DNA of 12,589 nt from Pseudomonadota bacterium (GCA_022572105.1 JACZWN010000096.1:1-12589); one strand, 5' to 3'. Shown: positions 1 to 6,858, counted from the first letter of the stretch. Made by a program: numbers and translations. Notes: generated by a model not told the origin, from the letters alone.

Positions 1-471
1 CGCCGGTCCCGTGAGCTGGAAACCCGGACCCGGGAGAACCGCCGCGCGGTTCAGGAGCGGCTGGAACGCCGTGACGCCGAGGCCCGGCAACCCGGACGGC
101 GGCGCGCCAACCAGCCGCTCGCCGGAGTATTGGGCGTTGGCGCGGTCGGCGGCCAGGCTGTTCAGAATCTGCACCCGGGTCGCGCGTGGCGTCACCTCGG
201 GCGCGCCGTCCGGCACGCTGGCCAGGTTGGGGAAGCTGGTCGACTGCATGTACCCGGCCTGGCCCTGGGACAGCCCGACCTTGGTCGGCGCCTGGTCCTC
301 CGCGAACCAGCCGGTCGGATCGGCCCAGTCCGGCACCGCCGAGCAACCGCCCAGGACGAGCGGCAGCGCCAGGAGCCCCTTCAACAGGTGCGTTATGCGC
401 CGCGCGCGGCCTGCGCGCCGCGTCGCGGTACGGTCATCTGCCAGGTTCATCGCCGCCGCCGCTTCCATCAT
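1..471 (-). CDS. Lipoprotein, 5' part only (cut by left edge)
   Basis: An open frame of 157 codons runs from ATG at 471 to the left edge without a stop, and an in-frame TGA lies directly before the ATG. The N-terminus is Arg-rich, followed by a short hydrophobic stretch (LLKGLLALPLVLGGC) ending in a lipobox with Cys43, so export and lipid attachment by signal peptidase II are expected. The mature part contains FPNLASVP and, later, LAADRANAQYSGERL. From memory, such motifs occur in the N-terminal part of alphaproteobacterial OmpA-like or envelope lipoproteins; this family link is inference. A later start at ATG 450 (MNLADD) would place the Cys at residue 36 and give a more usual signal-peptide length. 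The gene is divergent from phaC. The domain that would fix its function lies outside the window. Confidence 0.75.
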   Translation of the reverse strand, partial: MMEAAAAMNLADDRTATRRAGRARRITHLLKGLLALPLVLGGCSAVPDWADPTGWFAEDQAPTKVGLSQGQAGYMQSTSFPNLASVPDGAPEVTPRATRVQILNSLAADRANAQYSGERLVGAPPSGLPGLGVTAFQPLLNRAAVLPGPGFQLTGPA

Positions 472-510
472 TCACACCCCCGGGCATTCACGCCCCCTTA
501 GGACACGCGC

Positions 511-548
511 CTCAAGCTTGCATTATCCCAGCTTGAGCGATAGGTCAA
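511..548 (-). promoter_or_regulatory. Candidate promoter with overlapping operator-like inverted repeat for the lipoprotein gene
   Basis: On the minus strand TTGACC (543-548) and GATAAT (522-527) are separated by 15 bases, a short but usable sigma-70 spacing. A perfect 8-bp inverted repeat, CTCAAGCT (511-518) and AGCTTGAG (530-537), flanks the GATAAT box. A protein bound to the repeat would cover the -10 region, as expected for a repressor site. The promoter and operator roles are inferred from sequence and position only. Confidence 0.4.
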
Positions 549-566
549 ACCTCCCGCCATTACCTA

Positions 567-594
567 TTGACACCCGGCGCCTCCCGATTAACTT
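567..594 (+). promoter_or_regulatory. Candidate phaC promoter
   Basis: A perfect -35 hexamer TTGACA lies at 567-572. The best -10 candidate is TAACTT at 589-594, 16 bases downstream, matching the consensus at only three positions. The site is about 95 bases before the phaC start. The -35 is convincing but the -10 is weak, so the promoter may need an activator or may be a chance match. Confidence 0.35.
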
Positions 595-688
595 GCGCGG
601 CAACCGCCGATGTTGCAATGCGGTAGCATGAGCCGACCGCCGAACGTCCGCCGCGATCAGGCCGTTTCGAAACATAAAGGAAATGATG

Positions 689-2488
689 ATGGCTGAGCAA
701 CAGACCCCGGACCGCGAGCCGCCCGACCCGGTCGAGATGTCCCGCTCGATGGCCGAGATCGCCGAGCGCAGCCAACGGCTGGTCGCCGAGTTCGTGGGGC
801 GGCAGAAAGCCGGCGACGGTGTGCCCAACCCCGACCCGCTGAACATCGGCGACGCGTTCATGGAAATGACCGCGCGCATGATGGCCGACCCGGCCAAGGT
901 GATGCAGGCCCAGATGAACCTCTGGAACGACTACATGAAGCTCTGGCAGTCGACCACCCAGCGCCTCGTGGGCGAGCCGGCCGAGCCGGTCATCGAGCCG
1001 GAGGCCGGCGACCGCCGCTTCACCCACGAGTCCTGGGACGAGAACCATCTGTTCGACTTCATCAAGCAGTCCTATCTGCTGACCGCGCGCTGGATGCAGT
1101 CGACGGTGCGCGACGTCGAGGGCATGGACGACAAGACCGCCCAGAAGGTCGACTTCTACACCCGCCAGTTCGCCGACGCCATGGCGCCTTCGAACTTCGT
1201 CATGACCAACCCCGAGGTCCTGAGCGCGACGATCGAGAGCGGCGGCGAGAACCTGGTCAAGGGCCTGAAAAACCTGCTCGACGACCTGGAGCGCGGCAAG
1301 GGCCGGCTCGACATCAAGATGACCGACACCGAGGCCTTCGAGCTGGGCCGCAACGTCGCGGTCACGCCGGGCAAGGTCGTCCACCAGACCGATCTGATGC
1401 AACTGATCCAGTACCAGCCAACCACGGACAAGGTGTACAAGCGGCCCCTGCTGATCATCCCGCCGTGGATCAACAAGTACTACATCCTCGACCTGCGCGA
1501 GAAGAATTCCTTCATCAAGTGGGCCGTCGCCCAAGGCTTCACGGTGTTCATCGTATCCTGGGTCAACCCGGACGAAACGCTGGCCGCCAAGACCTTCGAG
1601 GACTACATGACCGAGGGGCCGCTGGCCGCGCTGGACGCCATGGAGAAGGCGACCGGCGAGCGCGAGGCCAACGTGATCGGCTACTGCCTCGGCGGCACGC
1701 TCCTGGCCTGCACGCTGGCCTACATGAAGGCCGAGAAGGACGATCGCGTCAAGAGCGCGACCTTCCTCGCCGTCTTGACCGACTTCGAGGAGGCCGGCGA
1801 GCTCAGCGTGTTCATCGACGAGGAGCAACTGACCGCCCTCGAGCAAAAGATGCAGGAGCAGGGCTACCTGGAAGGCGCCCACATGGCGACCAGCTTCAAC
1901 ATGCTGCGGGCCAACGATCTGATCTGGTCGTTCGTGGTCAACAACTACCTCTTGGGCAAGGACCCCTTCCCCTTCGACCTCTTGTACTGGAACTCCGATT
2001 CGACGCGCCTGCCGGCGGCCATGCACATCTACTACCTGCGCAAGATGTACCAGGAGAACCTGCTGGTGCAGCCGGGCGGCCTGACCCTCAACGGGGTGGC
2101 GATCGACCTGACCACGATCGAGACGCCGGCCTTCATGCTGTCGACCAAGGAGGACCACATCGCGCCCTGGAAATCGACCTACGCCTTGACCCGGCTGTTG
2201 TCCGGCCCGGTCAAGTTCGTGCTCGCCGCCGCCGGCCACATCGCCGGCGTGGTCAATCCGCCGGCGGCCGACAAGTACTCCCACTGGACGGGCACCAAGA
2301 ACCCGGAATCGCCGGACGACTGGCTGGCCGGCGCCAAGGAGCACCCCGGCTCCTGGTGGCCGGTCTGGGCCAAGTGGGCCGGGCGCCACGGCGGCGGCAA
2401 GGTCGAGGCGCGCGTGCCCGGCGACGGCAAGCTCGAGATCATCGAGGACGCGCCGGGCTCCTACGTCAAGGTGCGCGCCCAGGACTGA
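689..2488 (+). CDS. phaC: Class I poly(3-hydroxyalkanoate) synthase
   Basis: PhaC polymerises 3-hydroxyacyl-CoA, typically (R)-3-hydroxybutyryl-CoA, into storage polyester at the surface of cytoplasmic granules. The 599-residue length fits class I enzymes, which act without a PhaE or PhaR subunit. The N-terminal PhaC domain is followed by an alpha/beta hydrolase core with the lipase-like box GYCLGG. The predicted nucleophile is Cys333, the Asp is Asp489 (STKEDHIAPW) and the His is His517 (GHIAGVVNPP). The C-terminus carries the usual Trp-rich segment (GSWWPVWAKW). Three ATGs stand in a row at 683, 686 and 689. The third is chosen because the AGGA at 678-681 is then 7 bases away; the first would leave only one base. 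No phasin, phaA, phaB or depolymerase gene is seen in the window. Identity is certain from the motifs. Confidence 0.98.
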   Translation: MAEQQTPDREPPDPVEMSRSMAEIAERSQRLVAEFVGRQKAGDGVPNPDPLNIGDAFMEMTARMMADPAKVMQAQMNLWNDYMKLWQSTTQRLVGEPAEPVIEPEAGDRRFTHESWDENHLFDFIKQSYLLTARWMQSTVRDVEGMDDKTAQKVDFYTRQFADAMAPSNFVMTNPEVLSATIESGGENLVKGLKNLLDDLERGKGRLDIKMTDTEAFELGRNVAVTPGKVVHQTDLMQLIQYQPTTDKVYKRPLLIIPPWINKYYILDLREKNSFIKWAVAQGFTVFIVSWVNPDETLAAKTFEDYMTEGPLAALDAMEKATGEREANVIGYCLGGTLLACTLAYMKAEKDDRVKSATFLAVLTDFEEAGELSVFIDEEQLTALEQKMQEQGYLEGAHMATSFNMLRANDLIWSFVVNNYLLGKDPFPFDLLYWNSDSTRLPAAMHIYYLRKMYQENLLVQPGGLTLNGVAIDLTTIETPAFMLSTKEDHIAPWKSTYALTRLLSGPVKFVLAAAGHIAGVVNPPAADKYSHWTGTKNPESPDDWLAGAKEHPGSWWPVWAKWAGRHGGGKVEARVPGDGKLEIIEDAPGSYVKVRAQD

Positions 2489-2534
2489 GCGACGGCCGGG
2501 GCGGTTGCGGCGTTCTCGGTCATATCCGGCGTTC

Positions 2535-2565
2535 TGCTCGGGCTTATACCAGCGAGCATCTCTTT
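2535..2565 (+). terminator. Possible weak terminator after phaC
   Basis: A 6-bp perfect stem, TGCTCG (2535-2540) and CGAGCA (2553-2558), with a 12-base loop is followed by TCTCTTT. It lies 47 bases past the phaC stop, between two convergent genes. The stem is short and the T tract interrupted, so this is only a candidate. Confidence 0.3.
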
Positions 2566-2620
2566 ACATCGTTCGGATCGCCGGGCCGTCGAAGGGACTC
2601 GGGGATTAGGTGCTGGAAGG

Positions 2621-3412
2621 CTAGAGCAGGAACTCGTCCTGGAGCGCCTTGGCGAGGTCGTCGCCGAAGCTGGCGCTCTTGTGGATGATCGGCACCGTCG
2701 GCGGCAGCATCTTCAGGTTGGCATCGTCCGGGTCCAGGCTGGTGATGACCGCGACCCCGATGTTGCGCGTCGCCGGCATGGCCTTGAGCGCGATGCACAG
2801 GTCGATGCCGTCCAGGTCCGGCATGACCGCGGAGACGATCATGAGATCGGGCAGCGTCCGGGCGGCGAACTCGAGCGCCTTGTAGCTGTTGCCGAAGCTG
2901 GTCACCCGGTAGCCGCACTCGGTCAGCTCGCGCTCGATGACCCGGGTCGCGACGCCGGGCTGCATGACCAGGACCACCTCGATCTCGCGCACGTCGATTT
3001 CGTCCGGATCGAAGGCCCCCTTGGCCGGCAGGCGGCGCACGAGATGGGCGGCCGTCTCCTCCTTGTCCACGGGCTCCGACAACAGATCGAGAAGCGTCTC
3101 GCCGTAGACGGCCAGATGGGCCAGGACATGCGCATCGTCCGGCGACAGGGAGGCGATGTAATCGTCGAAGCGCTGGGCGGCGACGCTCACCAGCGGCAGC
3201 TCGAAGCCGTTGGCGCCGCCGACCAGCATGACCGCGACGCGCCGGGCATCGCGCAAGACCTCGTCGACCGGGCGGCTGCCGGCGATCGCCTCGTTCAGGT
3301 GGCTCAGTAAGTTTTTCAGGTCCTCGGCGGCGTCCTCGAGGAACTCCCCGCGCAGGGCCTGGAACGTGGCGTCGGCCCCGTCGGCGGCGGGTGCGCTCTT
3401 CCCATCGTGCAT
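2621..3412 (-). CDS. HPt-like plus receiver-like protein, both degenerate
   Basis: A 263-residue cytoplasmic protein. Residues about 15-115 look helical and resemble a histidine phosphotransfer domain (FLEDAAEDLKNLLSHLNE, then LRDARRVAVMLVGGANGF). Residues about 143-260 follow the CheY-like receiver plan: strand 1 IEVVLVM, a PDLMIVSAVMPDLDG segment, ITS at 223-225 and HK at 244-245. In a working receiver the PDLM segment carries the phospho-accepting Asp, but here that position is Ser194, and the acidic pair after strand 1 is replaced by VM. In the HPt-like part the expected His position (AHxLKG) reads ARRVAV. Thr224 and Lys245 are kept. The protein therefore probably binds partners without phosphorylation. 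The start at 3412 is set by GGGAGG (3421-3426) eight bases upstream; the frame extends further upstream without a comparable site. It is convergent with phaC; no sensor kinase is adjacent. Confidence 0.85.
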   Translation of the reverse strand: MHDGKSAPAADGADATFQALRGEFLEDAAEDLKNLLSHLNEAIAGSRPVDEVLRDARRVAVMLVGGANGFELPLVSVAAQRFDDYIASLSPDDAHVLAHLAVYGETLLDLLSEPVDKEETAAHLVRRLPAKGAFDPDEIDVREIEVVLVMQPGVATRVIERELTECGYRVTSFGNSYKALEFAARTLPDLMIVSAVMPDLDGIDLCIALKAMPATRNIGVAVITSLDPDDANLKMLPPTVPIIHKSASFGDDLAKALQDEFLL

Positions 3413-3545
3413 TGCTGAGCCCTCCCATGGCCTCCTTGTCGAGCCGGGCGCGACGCCGGGTGGCGAAACGCACTGCAACCGTTTTCCTATAGCCCACCTA
3501 GCCTTTCGATATGGTTAACGCAGTGCTAATCCGCCCCGGCGCCGA

Positions 3546-4121
3546 TCAGGACGAGAAAGCGCCGTCCCCGGCCAGGCGCGCCCGGTAGTGGCCGGCCAAG
3601 TCCCGGTAATGCGCGACGATCCAGGCCGCCTCGCCGCGTTCCTCCTCGCGCAGGTCGCGGGCGTAGCGCGCCGGTATCCCGGCCCAGAGCTGGCCGGACT
3701 TGACGGTCTTGCCGGGCGTGACCACCGCGCCGGCGGCGACCATGGCGCCGCTTTCCACCACGGCCCGGTCGAGGATTACCGCGCGCATGCCGATGAAGGC
3801 CCCATCCTCGACCGTGCACGCGTGGATGAGCGCCATGTGCCCGACCACCACGTCGTTGCCGATATGGGTCGGCTCGCCACCGCCGATCTCGCGGTAATCG
3901 CCCTCGCGGGGGTCGTTGCAATGGACGATCGTGCCGTCCTGCAGGTTGGTGTTGCGCCCGACGCGGATCTTGTTGACGTCGCCGCGCAGCACGCAGCCGT
4001 ACCAGATCGAGGCGCCGGGGCCGATCACCACGTCGCCGATGACGACCGCGGTCTCGGCGATGAAGGCGTCCTCGGCGATCGTCGGGCTGATGCCCCGGTA
4101 CGGCAGGATCAATCCGGTCAT
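3546..4121 (-). CDS. Gamma-carbonic anhydrase family protein (YrdA/PaaY-like)
   Basis: A 191-residue left-handed parallel beta-helix protein of the gamma-carbonic anhydrase/hexapeptide-repeat family, which forms trimers with metal held between subunits. Hexapeptide-type turns run through about residues 10-150. The three metal ligands are present: His67 (IVHCND), and His95 and His100 (VGHMALIHAC, the typical five-residue spacing). RGD at 46-48 and Gln61 (LQDG) also match the family. The C-terminal helix (EERGEAAWIVAHYRDLAGHYRA) is usual. A strong AAAGGAGG-type site at 4127-4135 precedes ATG 4121, and the stop of argC lies only 16 bases upstream, so the two are probably co-transcribed. The stretch after His67 (DPREGDYREIGGGEPTHIG) is acidic and somewhat long. 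Many family members have no proven carbonic anhydrase activity, so the reaction is not certain. Confidence 0.93.
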   Translation of the reverse strand: MTGLILPYRGISPTIAEDAFIAETAVVIGDVVIGPGASIWYGCVLRGDVNKIRVGRNTNLQDGTIVHCNDPREGDYREIGGGEPTHIGNDVVVGHMALIHACTVEDGAFIGMRAVILDRAVVESGAMVAAGAVVTPGKTVKSGQLWAGIPARYARDLREEERGEAAWIVAHYRDLAGHYRARLAGDGAFSS

Positions 4122-4137
4122 GGCGGCCTCCTTTTGC

Positions 4138-5106
4138 TCAAGCCAACGGCGGGGGCGGCTCGAGCCCGGCGGTCTCTGGATAGCCGAGCATGAGGTTCAT
4201 GTTCTGCACCGCCTGCCCGGACGCGCCCTTGCCCAGGTTGTCGAGCAGCGCCACCAGGACGGCGTGGCCCTCGGCCTGGTTGGCGAAGACGTGGAGGCGC
4301 ACCTCGTTGGTGCCGTTCAGCCCTTCGGGATCCAGGTGGTCCATGGCGCCGGTTTCCTCGAGCGCGGCGACGGTGACGAAGCGCCGGCCCCGGTAGTGGG
4401 CGGCGAGCGCGGCGTGGAGTTCGGCCGCCCGCGGCGGTCCCGGCAGCGCGGCCAGATGCAGCGGGATCTGGACGATCATGCCCTGGCGGAAGCGCCCGAC
4501 GCTGGGTACGAGGAGCGGGCGCACGGCGAGGCCGCCGCGGACCTGGATTTCCGGCACGTGCTTGTGCGTCAGGCCGAGGCCGTAGACCCGAAACGGGGCC
4601 GCGATGTGCCCAGCGGCGTGCGAATTCTCGAACCTCTCGATCAGCTTCCGGCCGCCGCCGCTGTAGCCGGAGACGGCGTTGATGGTGATCGGCGCGTCGG
4701 CCGGAAGCAGCCCGGCCGCGATCAAGGGATGGATGAGCACCACCGAGGCCAGGGCATAACAGCCCGGGTTGCTGACCCGTTTCGCCGCGGCGATGCGCCG
4801 GGTCTGCTCGGCGTCCCATTCCGGCAGGCCGTAGACCCACTCGGCATCGCTCCGGTGCGCCGTGCTGGCGTCGATGACGCGCAGGTCCGGGTTTTCGATC
4901 ATGGCGACGGCCTCGCGCGCCGCCGCGTCGGGCAGGCAGAGGATCGCAAGATCGGCGGCGTTCAACATCTCGGCGCGGGCGCCCGGGTCCTTGCGCGTCG
5001 TCTCGGGCAGGCTCAGGAGCTCGACGTCGGCGCGGCGCTCCAACCGCGCCCGGATCTGCAGGCCCGTGGTACCGACCTCGCCGTCGATGAAGACTTTTGC
5101 CGTCAT
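4138..5106 (-). CDS. argC: N-acetyl-gamma-glutamyl-phosphate reductase, short type 2
   Basis: ArgC reduces N-acetyl-glutamyl phosphate to the semialdehyde with NADPH, the third step of arginine synthesis, in the cytoplasm. The 322-residue protein opens with a nucleotide-binding segment FIDGEVGTTGLQI, the type 2 form (type 1 has a GATGYTG-like motif). The catalytic Cys116 lies in SNPGCYA. Further family marks are SGYSGGGRKLIE, LTHKHVPEI (likely catalytic His) and the C-terminal GKGASGQAVQNMN. The ribosome binding site before ATG 5106 is poor (GGAT at best). The gene lies downstream of rpsI with a terminator between them, and 16 bases upstream of the gamma-carbonic anhydrase gene, so it may have its own promoter or depend on read-through. 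No other arg gene is in the window. Confidence 0.97.
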   Translation of the reverse strand: MTAKVFIDGEVGTTGLQIRARLERRADVELLSLPETTRKDPGARAEMLNAADLAILCLPDAAAREAVAMIENPDLRVIDASTAHRSDAEWVYGLPEWDAEQTRRIAAAKRVSNPGCYALASVVLIHPLIAAGLLPADAPITINAVSGYSGGGRKLIERFENSHAAGHIAAPFRVYGLGLTHKHVPEIQVRGGLAVRPLLVPSVGRFRQGMIVQIPLHLAALPGPPRAAELHAALAAHYRGRRFVTVAALEETGAMDHLDPEGLNGTNEVRLHVFANQAEGHAVLVALLDNLGKGASGQAVQNMNLMLGYPETAGLEPPPPLA

Positions 5107-5162
5107 GGTGTTATCCGTTTCTGGCCGTCCGACCCTAGCGCGCGAACGATCCCGGTCAAAGG

Positions 5163-5190
5163 AAAAGGGCGTCCCACCCGGAACGCCCTC
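5163..5190 (-). terminator. Intrinsic terminator after rpsI
   Basis: On the minus strand GAGGGCGT and ACGCCCT (stem arms at 5183-5190 and 5166-5172) form a 7-bp GC-rich stem around a 10-base loop, followed by TTTTCC. It begins 26 bases past the rpsI stop and 57 bases before the argC start, so it should end the rplM-rpsI transcript, at least partly. Confidence 0.75.
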
Positions 5191-5215
5191 GCCGCATGAG
5201 GAAAACCCCGCCGGG

Positions 5216-5707
5216 TTACCGCTTGGAAAACTGGAAGCTGCGTCGCGCCTTGCGCTTGCCGTACTTCTTGCGCTCGACCACGCGCGAGTCGCGGGTCAGG
5301 AAGCCGCCCTTCTTGAGCACCGGCCTGAGCCCCGGCTCGTAGAGGATGAGCGCCTTCGAGATGCCGTGGCGCACGGCGCCCGCCTGACCCGAGAGGCCGC
5401 CGCCCTTGACCGTGCAGGTGACGTCGAACTGGTCCTTGCGGTCGGCCGCCTCGAAGGGCTGGTGGATCAACATGCGCAGCACCGGGCGCACGAAGTAGCG
5501 CTCGAACTCGCGGCCGTTGACCGTGATCTTGCCGGGGCCCGGCTTGATCCAGACGCGCGCCACCGCGTCCTTGCGCTTGCCGGTCGCGTAGGAGCGGCCC
5601 AGTTCGTCGCGCTTGGGCTCCGGCGCCTCGGGCTCGGCCTCGACCGCAACGCCCGCGGCCTCGCCGAGCGCGGCGAGATCGGTCAGGGTCTGGGATTCCT
5701 CGGCCAT
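5216..5707 (-). CDS. rpsI: 30S ribosomal protein S9
   Basis: S9 (uS9) is a small-subunit protein whose C-terminal tail reaches the P-site tRNA. The 163-residue protein has a conserved core from about residue 36 (GRSYATGKRKDAVARVWI) to the invariant C-terminal SKR. GGGLSGQAGAVRHGI and RDSRVVERKKYGKRKARR are diagnostic. The first 35 residues form an Ala/Glu-rich acidic extension absent from the shorter enterobacterial protein and common in alphaproteobacteria. The start at ATG 5707 is five bases past the rplM stop. The Shine-Dalgarno sequence, AGAGGAG, lies inside the end of rplM, so translation is probably coupled. A longer frame reading back through rplM is not coding. Confidence 0.98.
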   Translation of the reverse strand: MAEESQTLTDLAALGEAAGVAVEAEPEAPEPKRDELGRSYATGKRKDAVARVWIKPGPGKITVNGREFERYFVRPVLRMLIHQPFEAADRKDQFDVTCTVKGGGLSGQAGAVRHGISKALILYEPGLRPVLKKGGFLTRDSRVVERKKYGKRKARRSFQFSKR

Positions 5708-5712
5708 GCTCT

Positions 5713-6177
5713 TCAAGCGCTCCTCTTGTTCTTCGGGTTCTTGCCGGCGATGTCCAGGACCTCCGGGTTCTGCGCTTCGTGCGGGTGCTCGGGCCCGGCG
5801 TAGACGCGCAGGTTCTTGAGTTGGCGCCGGCCTAGCGGCCCGTGCGGGATCATCCGCTCGATCGCCTTCTGGACCACCCGCTCCGGGTGCTTGCCCGCCA
5901 GGATCTCGCCCGCCGTGCGCGACTTGATGCCGCCCGGATAGCCGGTGTGCCGGTAATAGATCTTGTCGCTCGTCTTCTTGCCGGTGAGATGGATCTTGCC
6001 GGCGTTGACCACGACCACGTTGTCGCCGCAGTCCATGTGCGGCGTGTAGATGGGCTTGTGCTTGCCGCGCAGGATGAGCGCGATCTGGCTGGCCAGGCGG
6101 CCGAGCACGACGCCCTCGGCGTCGACCAGGAGCCACTTCTTCTCGATGTCTGCCGGCTTGGCGGAAAAGGTCTTCAT
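5713..6177 (-). CDS. rplM: 50S ribosomal protein L13
   Basis: L13 (uL13) is an early-assembly protein of the large subunit. The 154-residue protein starts MKTFSAKPADIEKKW and contains VLGRLASQIALILRGK, the diagnostic YTPHMDCGD stretch (44-52), NAGKIHLTGKK and GMIPHGPLGRRQL-like sequence (MIPHGPLGRRQLKNLRVY). It is about a dozen residues longer than the enterobacterial protein, with a Lys-rich tail (AGKNPKNKRSA). A TTG codon nine bases upstream would extend the protein by MHA, but ATG 6177 is the family start. It is the first gene of the rplM-rpsI operon, behind the promoter at 6243-6271. Confidence 0.98.
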   Translation of the reverse strand: MKTFSAKPADIEKKWLLVDAEGVVLGRLASQIALILRGKHKPIYTPHMDCGDNVVVVNAGKIHLTGKKTSDKIYYRHTGYPGGIKSRTAGEILAGKHPERVVQKAIERMIPHGPLGRRQLKNLRVYAGPEHPHEAQNPEVLDIAGKNPKNKRSA

Positions 6178-6209
6178 CGCGTGCAACCCACGGTCGGGAG
6201 GGAGGAACC

Positions 6210-6227
6210 GGGGCCGCGCGCGGCCCC
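6210..6227 (-). promoter_or_regulatory. GC palindrome in the rplM leader
   Basis: GGGGCCGCGCGCGGCCCC is an 18-bp perfect palindrome lying in the expected 5' leader of the rplM-rpsI mRNA, between the promoter and the start codon. In RNA it would form a very stable hairpin about 33 bases before the rplM start. In E. coli the rplM-rpsI operon is autoregulated by L13 through the mRNA leader, so a regulatory hairpin is possible here; that is inference. Confidence 0.4.
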
Positions 6228-6242
6228 ATTTCAGAGCGCCGT

Positions 6243-6271
6243 GTTCTACGGCAAGGTCCTGGGACTGTCAA
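6243..6271 (-). promoter_or_regulatory. Promoter of rplM-rpsI
   Basis: On the minus strand a perfect -35 box TTGACA (6266-6271) and a -10 box TAGAAC (6243-6248, four of six matches) are 17 bases apart, the ideal sigma-70 spacing. Transcription should begin near 6236, giving a leader of about 60 bases before rplM. A second TTGACG starts six bases further upstream. Confidence 0.7.
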
Positions 6272-6299
6272 CGTCAAAACGTCGTTTTATCTGAAAGGT

Positions 6300-6329
6300 T
6301 TATGGTTACGGTATTACAATACCGCATAA
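6300..6329. repeat. Palindrome upstream of the rplM promoter
   Basis: CGGTATT-AC-AATACCG (6309-6324) is a perfect 7+2+7 inverted repeat. It is flanked by a second pair, TTATG (6300-6304) and CATAA (6325-6329), with GTTA bulged on the left side only. The block is AT-rich compared with the genes. It could be a binding site for a dimeric regulator or part of the end of the thioesterase transcript; no T tract follows on either strand. Confidence 0.5.
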
Positions 6330-6376
6330 CTAACCCTTTCGAATAGCTAACCCTTTCGAATAGCCAACCCTTTCGA
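6330..6376. repeat. Three iteron-like 17-bp direct repeats
   Basis: CTAACCCTTTCGAATAG occurs at 6330-6346 and again, exactly, at 6347-6363. A third shortened copy with one change (CCAACCCTTTCGAA) is at 6364-6377. Each copy contains the palindrome TTCGAA. The block lies between the thioesterase stop (6424) and the palindrome at 6300-6329, about 60 bases upstream of the rplM -35 box. The period of 17 bp is not a whole number of helical turns. Role unknown. Confidence 0.7.
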
Positions 6377-6423
6377 AGCGTGATGATTTCCGGCTTCGGC
6401 CGCGTCCTAGGTCGCGCCGCGCC

Positions 6424-6858
6424 CTAGCTCTCGCCGCGCTCCGGCGGGATCGAGTAAGTGGCGGTGACGTGGGCGACCGGGCCGGCGTCCTCGTCGCCCT
6501 CGCTGTAGAGCGAAACCTCGCCGTAGGCCAGGCGCCGGCCGAGCTTGATCAGGCGGCAGTGCGCGATCACGGCGCCCGGCTTGGGCCGGCGCAGGAAGTT
6601 GCAGGTCAGATTGGTGGTCACCGCCATCTCGACCCGGCCGATCGCCGAGAGCACCGCCACGTACATGCCGTAGTCGGCCAGGCTCATCAGCGCCGGGCCG
6701 CTGACCGTGCCGCCGGGGCGCAGGAACTCCGCCCTCGGGGGCAGGCGCACCCGGCAGGCGCCCTCGCCGATCTCCTCGACCTCGAAGCCGAGCAGCGCGA
6801 CCCATGGCAGGGCCTGCTCGCAAAGTTCCTCGATCTCCTCGATCGAAATCCGCGGCAT
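6424..6858 (-). CDS. PaaI-family hotdog-fold thioesterase
   Basis: A 144-residue single hotdog-domain protein likely to hydrolyse an acyl-CoA or aryl-CoA thioester in the cytoplasm as a dimer or tetramer. The PaaI-type core is visible: FLRPGGTVSGPALMSLADYGMY (45-66), with Asp62 at the position of the usual catalytic acid, then VTTNLTCNFLRRPKPGAVIAHCRLIKLGRRLAYGEVSLYSEG and the closing strand AHVTATYSIP. The substrate cannot be read from the sequence. ATG 6858 is preceded by a purine-rich GGGAGAGG stretch. The gene is divergent from the crotonase gene at 7118, which also acts on CoA thioesters, but nothing shows that they share a pathway. Confidence 0.9.
   Translation of the reverse strand: MPRISIEEIEELCEQALPWVALLGFEVEEIGEGACRVRLPPRAEFLRPGGTVSGPALMSLADYGMYVAVLSAIGRVEMAVTTNLTCNFLRRPKPGAVIAHCRLIKLGRRLAYGEVSLYSEGDEDAGPVAHVTATYSIPPERGES

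Noticed and set aside
11..631. 206-codon plus-strand frame at the left end
   Set aside because: It is antisense to the lipoprotein frame, which has a proper signal peptide and lipobox; the plus-strand product is random-looking.
560..2389. 609-codon open frame antisense to phaC
   Set aside because: Its translation is rich in Arg, Gly, His and Val without family motifs, and the opposite strand carries an unmistakable PhaC. GC-rich genes commonly leave long antisense frames open.
5216..6277. Fused L13-S9 frame
   Set aside because: The long frame ending with S9 reads rplM in the wrong frame; separate starts and stops for rplM and rpsI are clear.
6330..6376. CRISPR array
   Set aside because: The copies are directly adjacent without unique spacers and no cas gene is present.
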